Shown here piece after piece: positions 31,616 through 38,966 of a stretch of 64,000 nt of DNA (positions are counted from its first letter, which is position 1; every line of letters begins with the position of its first letter). Location of the stretch: the NCBI GenBank assembly GCA_934692625.1, contig CAKUUC010000002.1:172449-236448 (forward strand). The letters are read 5' to 3'. Made by a program: the position numbers and the translations under genes. Under the pieces are notes generated by a model that was given only the letters and a program-made list of their open reading frames with translations, was not told where the DNA came from and made no database searches. This DNA is from an uncultured Candidatus Melainabacteria bacterium (lineage in GTDB: Bacteria > Cyanobacteriota > Vampirovibrionia > Gastranaerophilales > Gastranaerophilaceae).

Positions 31616-32590
31616 TTAGTTTGTGCTGATTTGGTTTTCTCCGAGTATAAAAACCTTCCATTCTGAGGATGTTTCAGTGATAGGTTTGTAAAAATCCTTG
31701 ACTAAAATTTGTTTTGTTTGTATTGGAATATAATTTTTTGATTTTAAATAATTTTCAAATTTTTCAGAATTTTTTGTGTATTTTTTCTGTTTGATAATAG
31801 GATAAAATGCGCGTCTTTTTCGAGCAATTTCGCAAAGCATAATATTTATAATTTTGTCATACTCAAAATTGTAACCGCTATTTGTTGTTACATCTAGAAT
31901 GTAATTCAAGTTATCGTTTGTAGAAATTGAGAAGTAGCCCAAAATTTTTGAATCTTCTTCCAGTACAAATCGAGTTATGTAGCCATCGTTGAATCCGGTG
32001 AAAAATATTTCCTGAAATTCTTTTTTGTGTCGTAGCATTGACGGCTTATAGATATTAATAACTTCGGCGTTATACAGTTCTGCAATTTCTTTTGCATCTG
32101 AATTTTGTGCATAACGCCAATGATAATCTGATTTCTCCGGTGTCGGTTTTTCAATTTTCCACAGTGTTTCAGAAGCACATTGTCTAAATCCGCAACCATT
32201 AATGAATAGATTAAATAATTCATCGTGACATTCGTCTATTGTTACGGCAAATGAAGTTGCGCCTTTGCCTCCAAATTTTTGGATAATAAACTCTACAAGT
32301 TTTTTGCCGACATCGTACAAATTTTCTTTAAATACAAGTCTTGTAATGTTTATTTTATACGGATTTCCAGGAGTTTTAGCGGTTGTAATGAGTCCTAAAA
32401 TTTCGTTGTTTTCAAGCAAAATAAATGATTCAGATTGAAATTTCAAACTTAGCGGTAACATTGCATTTACAAAACTTACCGGAACTTCTAAAATAGACTT
32501 CGCAATTTTATCATTTTCGTCATTGCAAAGATATGAAACAAGTTTTTTCAATTTCGGATAGTCAACGTAAGTCAATCTTCTTATTTGCAT
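31616..32590 (-). CDS. GNAT-like acetyltransferase protein, possibly two-domain
   Basis: 324 aa. The N-terminal half has GNAT-like features (IRRLTYVDYPKLKKLVSYL, FILLENNEILGLITTAKT, then an LVEFIIQKFGGKGATSFAVTI helix-strand, and LFINGCGFRQCASETLW). The second half repeats the plan (WRYAQNSDAKEIAELYNAEV, RFVLEEDSKILGYFSIST). The acetyl-CoA signature Q/RxxGxG/A is not clear in either half. Substrate unknown. No ribosome binding site: TATAAT ends exactly 6 nt before the ATG, with TTGCAA 17 nt further up, so the mRNA is probably leaderless. Confidence 0.72.
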   Translation of the reverse strand: MQIRRLTYVDYPKLKKLVSYLCNDENDKIAKSILEVPVSFVNAMLPLSLKFQSESFILLENNEILGLITTAKTPGNPYKINITRLVFKENLYDVGKKLVEFIIQKFGGKGATSFAVTIDECHDELFNLFINGCGFRQCASETLWKIEKPTPEKSDYHWRYAQNSDAKEIAELYNAEVINIYKPSMLRHKKEFQEIFFTGFNDGYITRFVLEEDSKILGYFSISTNDNLNYILDVTTNSGYNFEYDKIINIMLCEIARKRRAFYPIIKQKKYTKNSEKFENYLKSKNYIPIQTKQILVKDFYKPITETSSEWKVFILGENQISTN

Positions 32591-32596
32591 ATCAAT

Positions 32597-32625
32597 ATTA
32601 TATGATTTTTAATAATCCTTTGCAA
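32597..32625 (-). promoter_or_regulatory. Promoter of the GNAT gene giving a probable leaderless mRNA
   Basis: On the minus strand TTGCAA (32625-32620), a 17-nt spacer, TATAAT (32602-32597), ATTGAT, then ATG. Confidence 0.7.
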
Positions 32626-32639
32626 GCTATAAATATACA

Positions 32640-32670
32640 AATAAACCTCTCACAAAAGTAAGAGGTTTGA
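32640..32670 (-). terminator. Terminator after the exported 161-aa protein gene
   Basis: AAACCTCT pairs with AGAGGTTT over a loop of ten nt, just past the stop codon at 32675. The T run is modest on either strand, so it may be weak or bidirectional. Confidence 0.6.
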
Positions 32671-32674
32671 ATTT

Positions 32675-33160
32675 TTATTGTATTTTTTCCGGTCTGCAGA
32701 AATATGGATTGTTTTGGTATTTTGCCCAAGTAATAAATGCTTTGTTTCCTTTTATCACGGTAGAACCAACGACTTTGTATCTGTTAGACCCCTTGGCATC
32801 AGGTTGTTCCGCAAAGGTTTCCAAATTGTATGTTATAGGTTCTTTTGACTTATCTTTCATTGATGTGTACAAATCGTCTACTTGAATTTCAGAAAAATTA
32901 CAATTGATTTTGTATGCCTCTCCGGCGTGTTTTACGATTTCTTCGTATCTGCAATAACCGTTAGACCAACCTACAATTTTTCTTTGAGTGGTGAAGGAAT
33001 TTCCTTCGTATTCAGATTCGATTGTTTCTTGATAGTTTTCACAGTCTTTAAAATGTTTGGTGAATTTTGATGAAAATTTTGTTTCAGTTGCTGCGTAAAC
33101 ACAAGCAATTCCCGCCAAAATCGCAATTGCCAAAATTAATAATAAGTTCTGCTTTTTCAT
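32675..33160 (-). CDS. Exported protein of unknown function
   Basis: 161 aa. A signal peptide (MKKQNLLLILAIAILAGIACVYAA) is followed by about 135 residues with four Cys (HFKDCENY, NGYCRYEE, KINCNFSE, PYFCRPEK), likely forming two disulfides, and a small beta-rich fold (QRKIVGWSNGYCRYEEIVKH; NRYKVVGSTVIKGNKAFITW). No family recognised. A strong ribosome binding site, GGGAG, is present. Monocistronic. Confidence 0.7.
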   Translation of the reverse strand: MKKQNLLLILAIAILAGIACVYAATETKFSSKFTKHFKDCENYQETIESEYEGNSFTTQRKIVGWSNGYCRYEEIVKHAGEAYKINCNFSEIQVDDLYTSMKDKSKEPITYNLETFAEQPDAKGSNRYKVVGSTVIKGNKAFITWAKYQNNPYFCRPEKIQ

Positions 33161-33299
33161 AAGCTCTCATCTCCCTAACTTTTCTCACATTATAGCAAAA
33201 TTTGTAAATTTATCAAATTATATTTACAAATTTCAAAAAGTTTTAAAAATCTCATTAGTTTGTATGATTTCAAAAAAAATAGAAATGCTAATATAACAA

Positions 33300-33371
33300 T
33301 ATACTCCTTAGAGACTAAGATACACATATCCCTAATCAACAGCTATGAACCTCAGTGCATAGCTTTTTTTT
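33300..33371 (+). ncRNA. Candidate small RNA (sRNA-C) upstream of mnmE
   Basis: No plus-strand gene precedes the strong terminator at 33341-33371, so it should end a short RNA starting in the gap after 33161. The stretch before it, with CTTAGAGACTAAG (an inverted repeat at about 33307-33319), is AT-rich and noncoding. A transcript of about 60-100 nt is expected. The promoter is not clear. Confidence 0.42.
33341..33371 (+). terminator. Orphan plus-strand terminator upstream of mnmE
   Basis: AGCTATG pairs with CATAGCT over a 10-nt loop, followed by seven T. Confidence 0.85.
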
Positions 33372-33393
33372 ATGGGAAATTTTGTTTTTATAG

Positions 33394-33399
33394 TATAAT
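33394..33399 (+). promoter_or_regulatory. -10 element of mnmE, probable leaderless mRNA
   Basis: TATAAT at 33394-33399 is followed by CTGGTT and then the ATG at 33406; there is no Shine-Dalgarno sequence. No good -35 is visible. Confidence 0.68.
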
Positions 33400-33405
33400 C
33401 TGGTT

Positions 33406-34755
33406 ATGAATATAACTCAAGAATTTGAAACAATAGCAGCAATTTCAACCCCGATAGGTACAGGTGGGGTTGGTGTGATTAGAATTTCAGGCGATAAAAG
33501 TTTTGATATAGCTTTGAAAATCTCTGATAGAAAGAATTTACCTGCCGGCAGAATTTGTCACGGTTGGATTATGGACGGAGAAAACAAGGTTGATGAAGTT
33601 GTGATTTTACCGTTCAAAAATCCGAATAGTTATACAGGCGAAGATGTTGTAGAAATTCAATGTCACGGCGGAGTCAATGTGGTTCGTAATATTTTGGATA
33701 TTGTTTTAAATAATGGCGCAAGAATGGCTGAACGTGGTGAATTTACAAAACGCGCGTTTTTGAATAAAAAGCTTGACTTGTCGCAAGCTGAAGCTGTTGA
33801 CGATTTGATTCACGCTAAAACGTCTGTGTTTGCTATGCAATCTGCAAAAAATCTGTCAGGTGTTTTGGCTAATAAAATAAATGAAATTAAGGCTAAAATT
33901 TTTGAAATGACTTCTCGAATTGTTGCTGGTATCGATTTCCCTGAAGATGTTGCTGAACCGGAATATTCATATTTAATTAATGGTTTTGAAGAAGTTCTTT
34001 CTCAAATCGATAGAATTTTAGATTGTGCAAAATCGTCTGATATTTTACGCCAAGGTGTAAAAGTTGCGATTGTCGGACGTCCGAATGTAGGGAAATCGTC
34101 TTTATTCAATGCTTTGCTGAATCTTGACCGTGCAATAGTTACAGATATTGCCGGAACTACTCGTGATGTAATTAAAGAAAATATAGATTTGGGGGTTTCT
34201 GTCACTCTTGTTGATACCGCAGGAATTAGACAGTCTGAAGATGTTGACAAAGTTGAAGAAATTGGAATAGAGTATTCAAAACAATCTGCCAAAGAGGCTG
34301 ATTTGAACATTTTTTTGTACGATGCAAGTGTTGGTTTGACTGATGAAGATAAAGAAATTTTTGAACTTGTAAAAGACGGAAACTGTATTTCTGTTGCAAA
34401 TAAATGCGATTTGGTTGACTGTTCGACTTATGAGCCTGAGATTGCTGATGTTGTGATGTTGTCTGCCAATACAAAAGAAGGTTTGGACGAGTTAAAAAAT
34501 AAAATAAAAGATATTGTTTGCGGTTTTTCGGTTGAAGATACTGAATTCGTTACCAATAAGCGCCAACAGGCATGTTTGACCCGTTGCCAAACTTCGTTGA
34601 AAAATGCGTTGCTTGCAGCAAAATGTGAAGAGTTGCAAGATATGATTTATATTGATTTGAAATCCGCACTACTTGCGCTTGATGAAATTACTGGCGAAGT
34701 GATAACTGATGATATTTTGAATAATATCTTCGACCATTTCTGTATCGGAAAGTAA
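33406..34755 (+). CDS. mnmE: tRNA modification GTPase MnmE
   Basis: 449 aa, normal length. With MnmG it installs the (carboxymethyl)aminomethyl group at U34 of certain tRNAs. The N-terminal formyl-THF-binding domain begins ETIAAISTPIGTGGVGVIRISG; the helical domain encloses a GTPase with G1 GRPNVGKSSLFNALL, G2 TDIAGTTRDV, G3 DTAGIR and G4 NKCD. The protein ends in the essential FCIGK. The mRNA is probably leaderless. It is monocistronic; its partner mnmG is at 59181-61064 and shows the same promoter arrangement. Confidence 0.98.
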   Translation: MNITQEFETIAAISTPIGTGGVGVIRISGDKSFDIALKISDRKNLPAGRICHGWIMDGENKVDEVVILPFKNPNSYTGEDVVEIQCHGGVNVVRNILDIVLNNGARMAERGEFTKRAFLNKKLDLSQAEAVDDLIHAKTSVFAMQSAKNLSGVLANKINEIKAKIFEMTSRIVAGIDFPEDVAEPEYSYLINGFEEVLSQIDRILDCAKSSDILRQGVKVAIVGRPNVGKSSLFNALLNLDRAIVTDIAGTTRDVIKENIDLGVSVTLVDTAGIRQSEDVDKVEEIGIEYSKQSAKEADLNIFLYDASVGLTDEDKEIFELVKDGNCISVANKCDLVDCSTYEPEIADVVMLSANTKEGLDELKNKIKDIVCGFSVEDTEFVTNKRQQACLTRCQTSLKNALLAAKCEELQDMIYIDLKSALLALDEITGEVITDDILNNIFDHFCIGK

Positions 34756-35258
34756 GAGTAATATAGTCGTAAATGAATAACAAGAAAATTTATTTGTTCA
34801 TTACATTCACAAAAATTTTCTAAGTTTTCTCCAATGACGAAAGCCTTGCAAGTCTTACTAAATAGTCACTCTGAACTTGATTCAGAGTCTGTTTTTATGT
34901 GGTTGAACGAGTATTTATTAGATTGTTACCAAGCGAACTATGCTAACAGATTCTTACAAAGCGAACCAACGAATCTACGATGAGTTGTGTGAGGTGAGTA
35001 TGCGTAGGCGAAGCCGAAGAAGAATAGGCAAAAAATCACTTTTCGTATACTCAAAGGATTTTTTAAGCTTTTCAGAATGACAATAGCTTTGCTATTTTTA
35101 TTTGTTTTGTTTCAATTTCTTAATAATAAATTATGATGTTACAAAATGTAAAACCTATTTTAAATCCTCGAAATCCTGATATGGTATGGCGGTGTACTTA
35201 TGGGTAAAAATGCTTCATAATAATAAAGTAAAATTAACATCGTCAGTGCAGGACATAA
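34756..35258. repeat. Gene-free stretch of dispersed modules and repeat copy 2
   Basis: No gene seen. It holds module copies CAATGACGAAAGCCTTGC at about 34832 and AGAATGACAATAGCTTTGCT at about 35073, a palindrome ACTCTGAA/TTCAGAGT at 34868-34888 with GTCA before and TCTG after it (as in the first intergenic region), and then the larger dispersed repeat 35071-35228. Confidence 0.72.
35071..35228 (+). repeat. Dispersed repeat copy 2, with (TATGG)2
   Basis: A diverged copy of 21-215, including TTGTTTCAATTTCTTAATAA (35107-35126), ACAAAATGTAAAA, two TATGG units at 35180-35189 and GGTGTACTTATG. It lies downstream of the minus-strand gene 35259-35969 rather than upstream of a pilin gene. Confidence 0.8.
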
Positions 35259-35969
35259 TTACTTTTCAATATGAATATCAAAGCAAGGATATGCCTTGCT
35301 ACAGCCTTCTATTCTTTGTAATTTGATATCTACCGGAGCAGTTACGCTGAACTGATTTGAATAATCTTCAATAGACATTTTCTTACTATCGTTTGGAATT
35401 ATATAATACTTATAAAAATTTTCGCCAATATCATTGATTACAACAAATTTGTTATTAGTTTTTGAATATTTTATTTTATTATCACCTTTTTTAAGTGATG
35501 AAACTTTTATAACTTCATAACCTTTAAAAACTTTTTCCACCTCTTCCGCTTTTAACTTATCAGGAATGAAAGTTACCCCATTGAAAATAATTTTGTAGTA
35601 TTCAAACAATCTCGGATAGTATGAATAAAGGGTTTTATTTTTCAAAAACTCTTTACTTCCTTCGCCAAACCACAATTCATCTTTTAACACTTGTGAATTA
35701 CCGGTTAGCAACTGATAGACTGTATATCCACCATTACCTTCCGGATAACCCAACTGAAAAACTACATAATCTTTAGATTTTATATCATCATTTTTGTTAT
35801 ATTCTCTCCATTCGGATTTGTTCATATTGTATGTCCACAAATATTGACCGATTCTCGGCATATTAGATTTGTCAGAAGCGTTATCTTCTTTTGTTCCCAG
35901 CATTACACTTAATAAAAATATAATCGTCACAATCACTACAAAAATTAAAAATATATAGCGCTTCTTCAT
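35259..35969 (-). CDS. Membrane-anchored exported protein, unrecognised
   Basis: 236 aa from the ATG at 35969, with GAGGAG upstream; the frame is open for 18 more codons without support. One N-terminal membrane helix (YIFLIFVVIVTIIFLLSVML) is followed by a polar, aromatic-rich extracytoplasmic domain (IGQYLWTYNMNKSEWREYNK, VVFQLGYPEGNGGYTVYQLL) and a C-terminal part with two Cys (GCSKAYPCFDIHIEK). No family recognised. It is flanked by repeats on its 3' side and by a candidate sRNA and dnaA on its 5' side. Confidence 0.65.
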   Translation of the reverse strand: MKKRYIFLIFVVIVTIIFLLSVMLGTKEDNASDKSNMPRIGQYLWTYNMNKSEWREYNKNDDIKSKDYVVFQLGYPEGNGGYTVYQLLTGNSQVLKDELWFGEGSKEFLKNKTLYSYYPRLFEYYKIIFNGVTFIPDKLKAEEVEKVFKGYEVIKVSSLKKGDNKIKYSKTNNKFVVINDIGENFYKYYIIPNDSKKMSIEDYSNQFSVTAPVDIKLQRIEGCSKAYPCFDIHIEK

Positions 35970-36126
35970 ATTTACTCCTCTTATAAATAAAAAAACTTTT
36001 CGAATATTCTTACAATAGCACAATCGTCCTATATTTGTAAAATATTAAGAATAATTTTTATATCAAATATTATAGTCTTACAGTTAATAGTATAAATTTG
36101 TTTATGTTGTTTAATATAATTAATCT

Positions 36127-36184
36127 TTTTCATACTTCCAGCTATTCTTAATTCCAATGAGCCTCTTTGTGAGGCTCTTTTTTT
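36127..36184 (+). ncRNA. Candidate small RNA (sRNA-D) upstream of dnaA
   Basis: TATAAT at 36115-36120 is followed after about 38 nt by a plus-strand terminator, with no gene between. The predicted transcript is about 58 nt, AU-rich with CTTCCAGCT in the middle. It could instead be an attenuator or transcriptional shield just upstream of dnaA. Confidence 0.42.
36159..36184 (+). terminator. Orphan plus-strand terminator upstream of dnaA
   Basis: GAGCCTC pairs with GAGGCTC over loop TTTGT, followed by TTTTTTT. Confidence 0.9.
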
Positions 36185-36246
36185 ATTGGTTTATATTTGT
36201 TTATAAATAATTTATTTCATAACTTGTTTTGTGTATCATTGATAGT

Positions 36247-37674
36247 ATGGATATTATTGAAGTAAACGCTATCTGGGATAAGGTTAAAGAGGATTTAGAG
36301 GTAAATTTACCTGAGCATGTGTACCAAAACTGGGTTACTCCACTAGGTGCGGCGGATTTTGAGAACAATACATTAGTGTTATATTCTCCCCACTCTATGG
36401 CTATTGATATTTTAAAAAAGAGTTGGCTTGGCAAAATCAGAGAATCCGTAAAAAAAGTTTTGGGAGCTGATGCAACTTGTTCTTTGAATTACGATGCTGA
36501 ATACGCTAAATCATACATCAAAACTCAAAAAGAAGAATTAAAACGTCAAAAAGCAGGTCAAACTCAAGAAGAACGCAAAGTTGAAGATGCAAAACAAACT
36601 TTGGCAAAAATGCAATCAAGTGCAAATTTGAATTTGAACTTAAAATTTGAAAACTTTGTTGTCGGTGAAAATTCAAAATTTGCGTACAACGTTGCATATT
36701 CTGTTGCCAACAATCCATCAAAGCAATTCAATCCGCTATTTATCTATGGTTCGTCAGGGTTAGGAAAAACTCACCTTTTGCAAGCAATTGGACACTATAT
36801 AATTTTCAACAGACCAGATTTAACAGTTCGTTACGTGCGTATGGAAGAATATTTCAACGAAATGATGCGCTGTTATAAATTGAACGAATCTCCAAACGCA
36901 AAGAAAAAACAGTATTGTGACAACGCAGCAATGAGAAAATTCCATCAAAAATTCAGCAATGTTGACATTCTACTGATGGACGATATTCAGTTTTTGGAAT
37001 CAAAATTAAAGACCATGGAAGACTTTTTCTCAACATTCGAAGCGCTTTACACAAACAATAAACAAATAGTTATTGCTTCTGACAGAGAGCCAAAAGATAT
37101 TCCAAAACTTGATAAAAGATTACGAACAAGATTTGAAATGGGAATTGTCGTAGACATCGCTCCACCTGATTTTCAAACCAGATACGAAATTGTCAAAGCG
37201 TACGCACAAGATTTAGATATTGAAGCCGAAGATGATGTATTTAAATTCATTGCTGAAAACTTTGATAATAACGTTAGAGAACTAAAAGGCGCCTTCAACA
37301 AAGTGAGTGCCTTCGCAAGTTTTTCTGATATTGGCGTAATTACAAAGGATTTGGCACAACAGGTTCTAAAATCTGCAATCAAGAAAAATGAAATAACAAT
37401 CGCTATTATTGCAAAAATAGTTGCTGATTATTTTGGGTTACAAGTCAAAGATTTGAAAGGAACTGCAAGACAACAAAAAATATCTCAAGCAAGACAAATT
37501 ACTGCATATTTGAGTCGAGAAATTCTTGAACAAAGTTACGAAGCTATCGCTGAATATTTAGAAAAGAAACACACTACAATTTTATATTCTTGCGATACAA
37601 TAAGCGAAAAAATTAAAACCGACTCTAATTTTAGTGAAATGATTGATGATATTAAATCAAAGATAAAAAAATAG
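36247..37674 (+). CDS. dnaA: Chromosomal replication initiator protein DnaA
   Basis: 475 aa from the ATG at 36247 (MDIIEVNAIWDKVKEDLEV); the frame is open upstream to 36229. DnaA-ATP opens the origin. Domain I covers about residues 1-80, a Gln/Lys-rich domain II follows, and AAA+ domain III has Walker A IYGSSGLGKTHLLQAIG and Walker B ILLMDDIQFLESK. Domain IV ends with EKKHTTILYSCDTISEKI, the DnaA-box-binding signature. An insertion of about 15-18 residues (NESPNAKKKQYCDNAAM) lies in domain III. There is no ribosome binding site; TATCAT ends 7 nt before the ATG. ruvA follows after 11 nt; dnaN is not adjacent and no DnaA-box cluster was seen. Confidence 0.97.
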   Translation: MDIIEVNAIWDKVKEDLEVNLPEHVYQNWVTPLGAADFENNTLVLYSPHSMAIDILKKSWLGKIRESVKKVLGADATCSLNYDAEYAKSYIKTQKEELKRQKAGQTQEERKVEDAKQTLAKMQSSANLNLNLKFENFVVGENSKFAYNVAYSVANNPSKQFNPLFIYGSSGLGKTHLLQAIGHYIIFNRPDLTVRYVRMEEYFNEMMRCYKLNESPNAKKKQYCDNAAMRKFHQKFSNVDILLMDDIQFLESKLKTMEDFFSTFEALYTNNKQIVIASDREPKDIPKLDKRLRTRFEMGIVVDIAPPDFQTRYEIVKAYAQDLDIEAEDDVFKFIAENFDNNVRELKGAFNKVSAFASFSDIGVITKDLAQQVLKSAIKKNEITIAIIAKIVADYFGLQVKDLKGTARQQKISQARQITAYLSREILEQSYEAIAEYLEKKHTTILYSCDTISEKIKTDSNFSEMIDDIKSKIKK

Positions 37675-37685
37675 GAAAATCACTT

Positions 37686-38309
37686 ATGTACGATTATTTA
37701 AAAGGAATTTTGACATATTCAAACTCCGGTGCAAAAGGTTATTTTGCAACCGTTGAAATTGCCGGAATTGGCTACTGTGTAGAACTAACAGAAAGAGATT
37801 TTTACAACTTGCCTGAAAATAATTCCGAATTAAAGATTTTTACAGTACTAATTCACAAAGAAGACAAAATGGCACTTTGTGGATTTTTGAAACGTGAAGA
37901 GCGAGATATTTTTAACATATTAACCTCGGTTTCAGGTGTTGGATTGAAAATGGCATTAACCCTTATTAATTCATTCGAAATTTCAACTCTCATAGGTTTA
38001 GTTCTTGATGGAAACTACAAAGAGTTGACAAGAGCCAAAGGTGTAGGTCCAAAACTTGCACAAAAAATAATCCTAGAACTGAAAGACAAATTAACGAATT
38101 ACGGTGATACTCAACAAGTTAAGATTTCTAAAACCTCATCGACTATTGAATATTCACAAAATATTGATGATGCAGTTCAAGTATTGACTTCACTTGGCTA
38201 TGTTCGAGATGAAATCAGTGATGCAATGAACAAAGTAATGTCAAGATTAGACGCTAACGCTCCGGCGGAAGAAATATTAAAAGATGCTTTAACTTTATTA
38301 TCACTGTAA
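37686..38309 (+). CDS. ruvA: Holliday junction branch-migration protein RuvA
   Basis: 207 aa, normal length. RuvA binds Holliday junctions as a tetramer and loads the RuvB motor. The OB domain begins MYDYLKGILTYSNSGAKGYFATVEIAGIGYCVELT; domain II has helix-hairpin-helix motifs (NILTSVSGVGLKMALTLI and ELTRAKGVGPKLAQKIILELKDKL); domain III ends the protein (DAVQVLTSLGY; EEILKDALTLL). It follows dnaA by 11 nt and is convergent with the nuclease gene (3 nt between). Confidence 0.97.
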   Translation: MYDYLKGILTYSNSGAKGYFATVEIAGIGYCVELTERDFYNLPENNSELKIFTVLIHKEDKMALCGFLKREERDIFNILTSVSGVGLKMALTLINSFEISTLIGLVLDGNYKELTRAKGVGPKLAQKIILELKDKLTNYGDTQQVKISKTSSTIEYSQNIDDAVQVLTSLGYVRDEISDAMNKVMSRLDANAPAEEILKDALTLLSL

Positions 38310-38312
38310 AAT

Positions 38313-38966
38313 TTAAAACATTTCAAAGTCATTTTCTTGCGGACAAATATTTTTATATTCACAGAATTTGCAAGATTTTGTATCGCACAAAAATTCATTA
38401 TCTGATGTAATTTTTGTACATAGAGATAAAAGACTTTCTTCGTACTGATTTTTCATTTTTTCAGAAAAATCAATCACATGGTTTCGCTTATCTTTCAAAT
38501 CAATATAAACAAATGACAAATGCGACACTTGCGGAAGTTGTTCATTTAAACACAACAAGTAAATCATTGTTTGGCAATCATATTCAGGATTTTTAGGAAC
38601 TGAACCTGTTTTATAATCCAAGATATAATACCCGTTATCATCATAAACAACAGCATCTAACCGACCTCCAACCCAATATTTTCCAAGTTTACAACTCAAT
38701 TGATATTCTGATTTATAACATTTTTTTTGAAAATACGGATTATTCAATAATAATTGCCAAACGTTTTGTTCTTCCTCTGTCAGAGCGGTCTCAATGCGGG
38801 AAATATTCACTTTTTTCAGGTAATAATTAGCCAATGCGTGAATTTTCTTACCTTTTTCAAACTTCAAAAAAGACATTGGAACTGTAATCTGTTCGACAAA
38901 CTTGTAATAATATTTTTTCGGACAAGATTGATAAGTTTTTAACATATTTGGTGAAAAATTAGTCAT
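38313..38966 (-). CDS. PD-(D/E)XK nuclease with Fe-S cysteines (AddB/Cas4-like)
   Basis: 217 aa from the ATG at 38966, 9 nt after an AGAGGTGA; an in-frame GTG at 38975 is less likely. It has the RecB-family nuclease core GGRLDAVVYDDNGYYILDYKTGS (catalytic Asp and D-x-K) and four Cys placed as in the 4Fe-4S nucleases of AddB, Cas4 and Dna2: one in LKTYQSCPKKYYYKF near the N-terminus and three in KSCKFCEYKNICPQ near the end. Its start overlaps the stop of the large helicase gene by 8 nt. Together they are probably an AddAB-like end-processing complex. Confidence 0.88.
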   Translation of the reverse strand: MTNFSPNMLKTYQSCPKKYYYKFVEQITVPMSFLKFEKGKKIHALANYYLKKVNISRIETALTEEEQNVWQLLLNNPYFQKKCYKSEYQLSCKLGKYWVGGRLDAVVYDDNGYYILDYKTGSVPKNPEYDCQTMIYLLCLNEQLPQVSHLSFVYIDLKDKRNHVIDFSEKMKNQYEESLLSLCTKITSDNEFLCDTKSCKFCEYKNICPQENDFEMF

